Assembly: GCA_005800795.1 (NCBI GenBank) | Contig: SYEN01000502.1 | Span: forward strand, 1-7,872 | DNA from: Burkholderiales bacterium | GTDB lineage: Bacteria; Pseudomonadota; Gammaproteobacteria; Burkholderiales; SG8-41 | Direction of reading: 5' to 3' | Length of the DNA stretch: 7,872 nt | Shown here: positions 5,630 to 7,872 of the stretch, in pieces | Numbering within the stretch: the first letter of the stretch is position 1 | Layout: each line of letters opens with the position of its first letter | Translations under genes and position numbers: made by a program | Notes under the pieces: generated by a model | Told to the model about the DNA's origin: nothing | The model's input: the letters and a program-made list of their open reading frames with translations, nothing else | The model's database searches: none

Positions 5630-6757
5630 CTTGTCGCCCTGCTGCGCTCCGGTGCCGCTTTCGTGCTCAGCGCTGCGCTCTTTGGTGCGCACGCGCAATC
5701 GCCAGCGGACAACGCGCCACGCTGGCAACGTGTCGAACTAAATGCCACGGGCGCGGCGAATGCGCGTTACCCCTTCGCGATTTACAGCAACCGGCTGTGG
5801 ACCGGCGACATGCGTGGCGTGACATCGGCGGTGCTGATATTTCACGGCCTGGGCCGCAATGGCGTGGGTTATTTCGCCGCAGCCGCAAAGCTGCTGGCAG
5901 AAAGTGGATTGAATGCAGGTGCGAACGGGGATGAGGTTTTGTTGATCGCGCCGAATTTTTTTATTCCAGCCGACGCAAAAAATCACGTGCTCGATGGCAT
6001 GCCCCTGTGGAGCAGCGGCGGCGCTTCCGCGTGGATGCGCGGCGGTGATGCGGTGAACTGGCCGCGGCCCCTGAGCGCATTTGAAGTGATCGACGATTTG
6101 CTGACGGTGTTGAGTGACCCGGCGCGTTTTCCGCGGCTCGAACGCATCGTGGTGGCAGGGCACTCCGCAGGCGGGCAAATCGTGCAGCGCTATGCCGCGC
6201 TCAATGCCATTGACGAAACAGTGCGCGCCTCGGGCAAGCGCCTGAGCTACATCGTTGCCAATCCGTCATCGTATCTGTATTTCACCCCGGAGCGGGTGAG
6301 CGCCAGCAATGCGGTGGGCATCGCGCCCTTCGATGCGGCTGCCTGCCCCGATTTCAACCACTATCGTTATGGCCTTGAGAACCTGCCACGCTATGCACGC
6401 GACGCACGCGATGCCAGCCCGGTTGACAGTGCGGCGCTGTTCAAGCGCTACGCGGTGCGCGATGTCACCTATTTGCTGGGCACCGCCGACAATGACCCGG
6501 AGCACCGCGATCTCGACAAACAATGCGGCGGCCGCGCGCAGGGCGCTCATCGGCTGGAGCGAGGCAGAAACTATATCCGTTACGAACGCCACCTGGCTGG
6601 ATCGGCCACGTCACTGAACCGCCGAGCGTATGAAGTGATTGACGTCGCACACAGTCAGGCGCGCATGTTCGGTTCACGCTGCGGGGCGATGTTGCTGTTT
6701 GGTGCGGGTGCGCAGCACAACGCCAGCGGTGCCATGTGCCGGGAGCTGCAGTTTTGA
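5609..6757 (+). CDS. Exported serine alpha/beta hydrolase
   Basis: 382 residues. A signal peptide of about 29 residues ends GAHA before Q30, so the protein is predicted periplasmic or secreted. The alpha/beta-hydrolase fold is indicated by AVLIFHGLGRNG (74-85; the HG of the oxyanion-hole strand), EVLLIAPNFF (109-118), and the nucleophile elbow VVAGHSAGGQ (181-190) with Ser186. The likely acid is an Asp in YLLGTADNDPEH (Asp294 or Asp296), and the likely base is His348 in DVAHSQ. The mature protein has exactly four cysteines (246, 306, 358, 377), which would allow two disulfides in an oxidising compartment. The family is broad (esterases, lipases, depolymerases), and the substrate cannot be named. 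The start at 5609 lies nine bases after the previous stop; ATG 5618 (Met4) is an alternative. Neither has a strong Shine-Dalgarno, so coupling to the upstream gene is plausible. Confidence 0.83.
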   Translation: MFYMNVFLVALLRSGAAFVLSAALFGAHAQSPADNAPRWQRVELNATGAANARYPFAIYSNRLWTGDMRGVTSAVLIFHGLGRNGVGYFAAAAKLLAESGLNAGANGDEVLLIAPNFFIPADAKNHVLDGMPLWSSGGASAWMRGGDAVNWPRPLSAFEVIDDLLTVLSDPARFPRLERIVVAGHSAGGQIVQRYAALNAIDETVRASGKRLSYIVANPSSYLYFTPERVSASNAVGIAPFDAAACPDFNHYRYGLENLPRYARDARDASPVDSAALFKRYAVRDVTYLLGTADNDPEHRDLDKQCGGRAQGAHRLERGRNYIRYERHLAGSATSLNRRAYEVIDVAHSQARMFGSRCGAMLLFGAGAQHNASGAMCRELQF

Positions 6758-6789
6758 GCAGGTGGGCTTGATCTGACGTACATTGCGGG

Positions 6790-6816
6790 TGGCGGGTTTG
6801 TCATACGTGCCCGCCA
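6790..6816 (+). terminator. Weak hairpin after the hydrolase gene
   Basis: TGGCGGG (6790-6796) and CCCGCCA (6810-6816) form a 7-base GC stem around a 13-base loop, 33 bases after the hydrolase stop codon. There is no run of T after the stem, so it is not a standard intrinsic terminator. It may pause or attenuate transcription, or be incidental. Confidence 0.25.
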
Positions 6817-6837
6817 GCGGTGTTTAAAGAGGGGCGG

Positions 6838-6871
6838 ATTGTAAGTGGAACAAGCTGAATCGTCTTACAAT
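6838..6871. repeat. Inverted repeat ATTGTAAG-N18-CTTACAAT upstream of the amidohydrolase
   Basis: Perfect 8-base arms lie at 6838-6845 and 6864-6871, and the outward flanks are also partly complementary (GGGG upstream, CCCC downstream). The right arm contains TACAAT (6866-6871), a 5-of-6 match to a -10 box and 63 bases before the GTG start, though no good -35 is spaced from it. An operator overlapping the amidohydrolase promoter is a reasonable reading. The same 9-mer ATTGTAAGT recurs inverted at 7718-7726, just after the gene. Confidence 0.4.
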
Positions 6872-6934
6872 ACCCCGCGCAAAAATCGATCATCAACGGC
6901 TCACAAGGCGCTCATTTAAGCAGGAGAAGCTGTC

Positions 6935-7696
6935 GTGTTCGACACCCATTTTCACATCATCGATATGCGTTATCCGGTTCAGGAAAATCAGGGCTTTTTC
7001 CCGCCGTCGTTTCCCGCGCCGGATTATCAGGAGCGCACCAAGGGCTTGGGTATCACCGGTGGCAACGTGGTGTCAGGTTCGTTTCAGGGTTTCGACACCG
7101 GATTTATGTTTGAGGCCTTGCGCGTGCTGGGGCCGACGTTCACCGGCGTGATCCAGATACCAGCCACAGCCACCGATGAAGCCATTTTAAAACTCGATGC
7201 CGCTGGCGTGCGTGGCGTGCGCTTTAACATGGCGCGTGGCGGCTCGGCTGACGTGGCCGATCTGGCGAATGTGGCGGCACGCGTGTGGGCGCTCGCGCGT
7301 TGGCACATTGAGTTGTACGCTGATGCGCGAGATCTGGCGCCGATGGTGGATGCGCTGTCAGCGTTGCCTGCGGTCAGCATCGCGCACCTGGGCCTGTCGG
7401 AGGAAGGTTTGCCCACCATGATAAAGCTCGCAGAAAAGGGCATGCGGGTAAAAGCCACCGGCTTTGGCCGCATGACGCTTGATCCGGTGAAAGGCATACG
7501 CGCGCTCATCAAGGCGAATCCGGATGGTCTGATGTTCGGCACGGACTTGCCGTCACAGCGCGCACGGCGGCCGTTTTTGCCGTCGGATATCGACCTGCTG
7601 CGTGAGAACATTGATGCATCACTGCTGCGCAAGGTGTTTTTCGACAATGCGGTGCAGTTTTATCGGCCACGGCAAATGCCGGTTTGCGAATTATAA
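6935..7696 (+). CDS. Amidohydrolase-2 family metal-dependent hydrolase
   Basis: 253 residues starting at GTG 6935, preceded by AGGAG (6922-6926) at eight bases. The first in-frame ATG (codon 11) would remove the metal-binding HxH, so the GTG start is well supported. It shows the amidohydrolase-2 TIM-barrel pattern: DTHFHI (3-8) with His5 and His7, GVRGVRFN (91-98), AHLGL with His151, VKATGFGR (172-179), FGTDLPS (201-207) with Asp204 as the catalytic or metal Asp, and a terminal NAVQFYR helix. Relatives include 2-pyrone-4,6-dicarboxylate lactonase, aromatic decarboxylases and other C-C or ester hydrolases; the length is at the short end for the group. No signal peptide is present, so it is cytoplasmic. 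It is separated from the hydrolase gene by 177 bases and probably has its own promoter. The substrate is unknown; a role in degrading lactones or aromatic acids would fit the neighbouring flavoprotein and Bug genes but is inference. Confidence 0.88.
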   Translation: MFDTHFHIIDMRYPVQENQGFFPPSFPAPDYQERTKGLGITGGNVVSGSFQGFDTGFMFEALRVLGPTFTGVIQIPATATDEAILKLDAAGVRGVRFNMARGGSADVADLANVAARVWALARWHIELYADARDLAPMVDALSALPAVSIAHLGLSEEGLPTMIKLAEKGMRVKATGFGRMTLDPVKGIRALIKANPDGLMFGTDLPSQRARRPFLPSDIDLLRENIDASLLRKVFFDNAVQFYRPRQMPVCEL

Positions 7697-7722
7697 AATA
7701 ATTAATAAAAACAAATACTTAC
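7695..7722 (-). repeat. AT-rich motif, copy D
   Basis: On the minus strand it reads GTAAGTATT, then TGTTTTTATT, then AATTATTTT, close to copy A apart from one substitution early on and small changes at the 3' end. It abuts the TAA of the amidohydrolase gene, which lies on the other strand, and is about 80 bases downstream of the stop of the converging minus-strand gene. It lies in the convergent intergenic space, so it is not in front of any gene in its own orientation. Confidence 0.65.
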
Positions 7723-7803
7723 AATTTACGAGGTGCCGCGATCACTTGATGCCTGCCGTGGCCAAGGCGGCGAATATTTTTGTCGATCAATAAGCCAGGC
7801 CGT

Positions 7804-7872
7804 TCAAAGTGTCGGCAGCAACTTGACCAGTTCGCCGGTCTTCGCGTCAAGTAACGCCACGCCATATCCCGA
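7804..7872 (-). CDS. C-terminal end of a minus-strand gene (partial)
   Basis: The minus frame from the right edge encodes SGYGVALLDAKTGELVKLLPTL, then TGA at 7806-7804. Codon use matches the rest of the window, and the VALLDAKTGELVKLL stretch resembles a blade end of beta-propeller proteins (YVTN or PQQ-type), where D-x-x-T-G-E-L/V turns are typical. Only 22 residues are visible, so the assignment to a coding region is moderate and the family is a guess. It converges on the amidohydrolase gene. The 7727-7803 gap shows no convincing terminator hairpin. Confidence 0.55.
   Translation of the reverse strand, partial: SGYGVALLDAKTGELVKLLPTL

Noticed and set aside
4463..5728. Long minus-strand open frame (421 codons) opposite the methyltransferase and hydrolase genes
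   Set aside because: It is antisense to three well-supported genes. Its translation is rich in Arg, His and Gln with no family pattern, as expected from GC-rich antisense frames.
7727..7803. GCCGTGGCCAAGGC as a bidirectional terminator between convergent genes
   Set aside because: The palindrome is imperfect with internal mismatches and is not followed by a T-run on either strand.

Overview
The window looks like a chromosomal stretch from a GC-rich betaproteobacterium, most likely Burkholderiales. The main reason is the tandem pair of TctC/Bug-type solute-binding proteins on the minus strand. That family is hugely expanded in Burkholderiales, often as orphan genes without the TctA/TctB membrane subunits, and none are visible here. 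No RNA genes, CRISPR array, transposase or phage genes were found.

Left part, minus strand (1-3166): a Bug protein with a signal peptide is followed by a second Bug protein. The two overlap by 4 bases (ATGA), and the second has no export signal. After a 171-base gap comes an acyl-CoA dehydrogenase-type flavoprotein that runs off the left edge. Uptake or sensing of a carboxylic acid plus a flavin-dependent step on an acyl or aromatic substrate would fit this set, but the substrate cannot be read from the sequence.

Right part, plus strand (3307-7696): a 140-base divergent promoter region separates the Bug genes from a short protein of the CinA C-terminal (nicotinamide-nucleotide amidase-like) family. 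Then come two tandem paralogues, each a predicted exported protein with a class I SAM-methyltransferase domain (FAM173/ATPSCKMT-like) and a small beta-rich C-terminal domain. Next is an exported serine alpha/beta hydrolase with four cysteines. After a 177-base gap containing inverted repeats comes an amidohydrolase-2 family TIM-barrel enzyme with a GTG start. The last bases hold the 3' end of a convergent minus-strand gene. The two methyltransferase genes and the hydrolase gene are closely spaced and are probably one transcript.

The most unusual signal is an AT-rich motif of about 27 bases present four times in this GC-rich window. Its core is TAAGTAYNTGTTTT, followed in the best copies by TATTGATATTTT. 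Two copies on opposite strands share an identical 18-base run. All four sit at gene boundaries: just after or overlapping stop codons, or at the start of exported-protein genes. I do not recognise the motif; it could be a dispersed repeat, a regulatory or translation-initiation element, or the remnant of a duplicated gene start.
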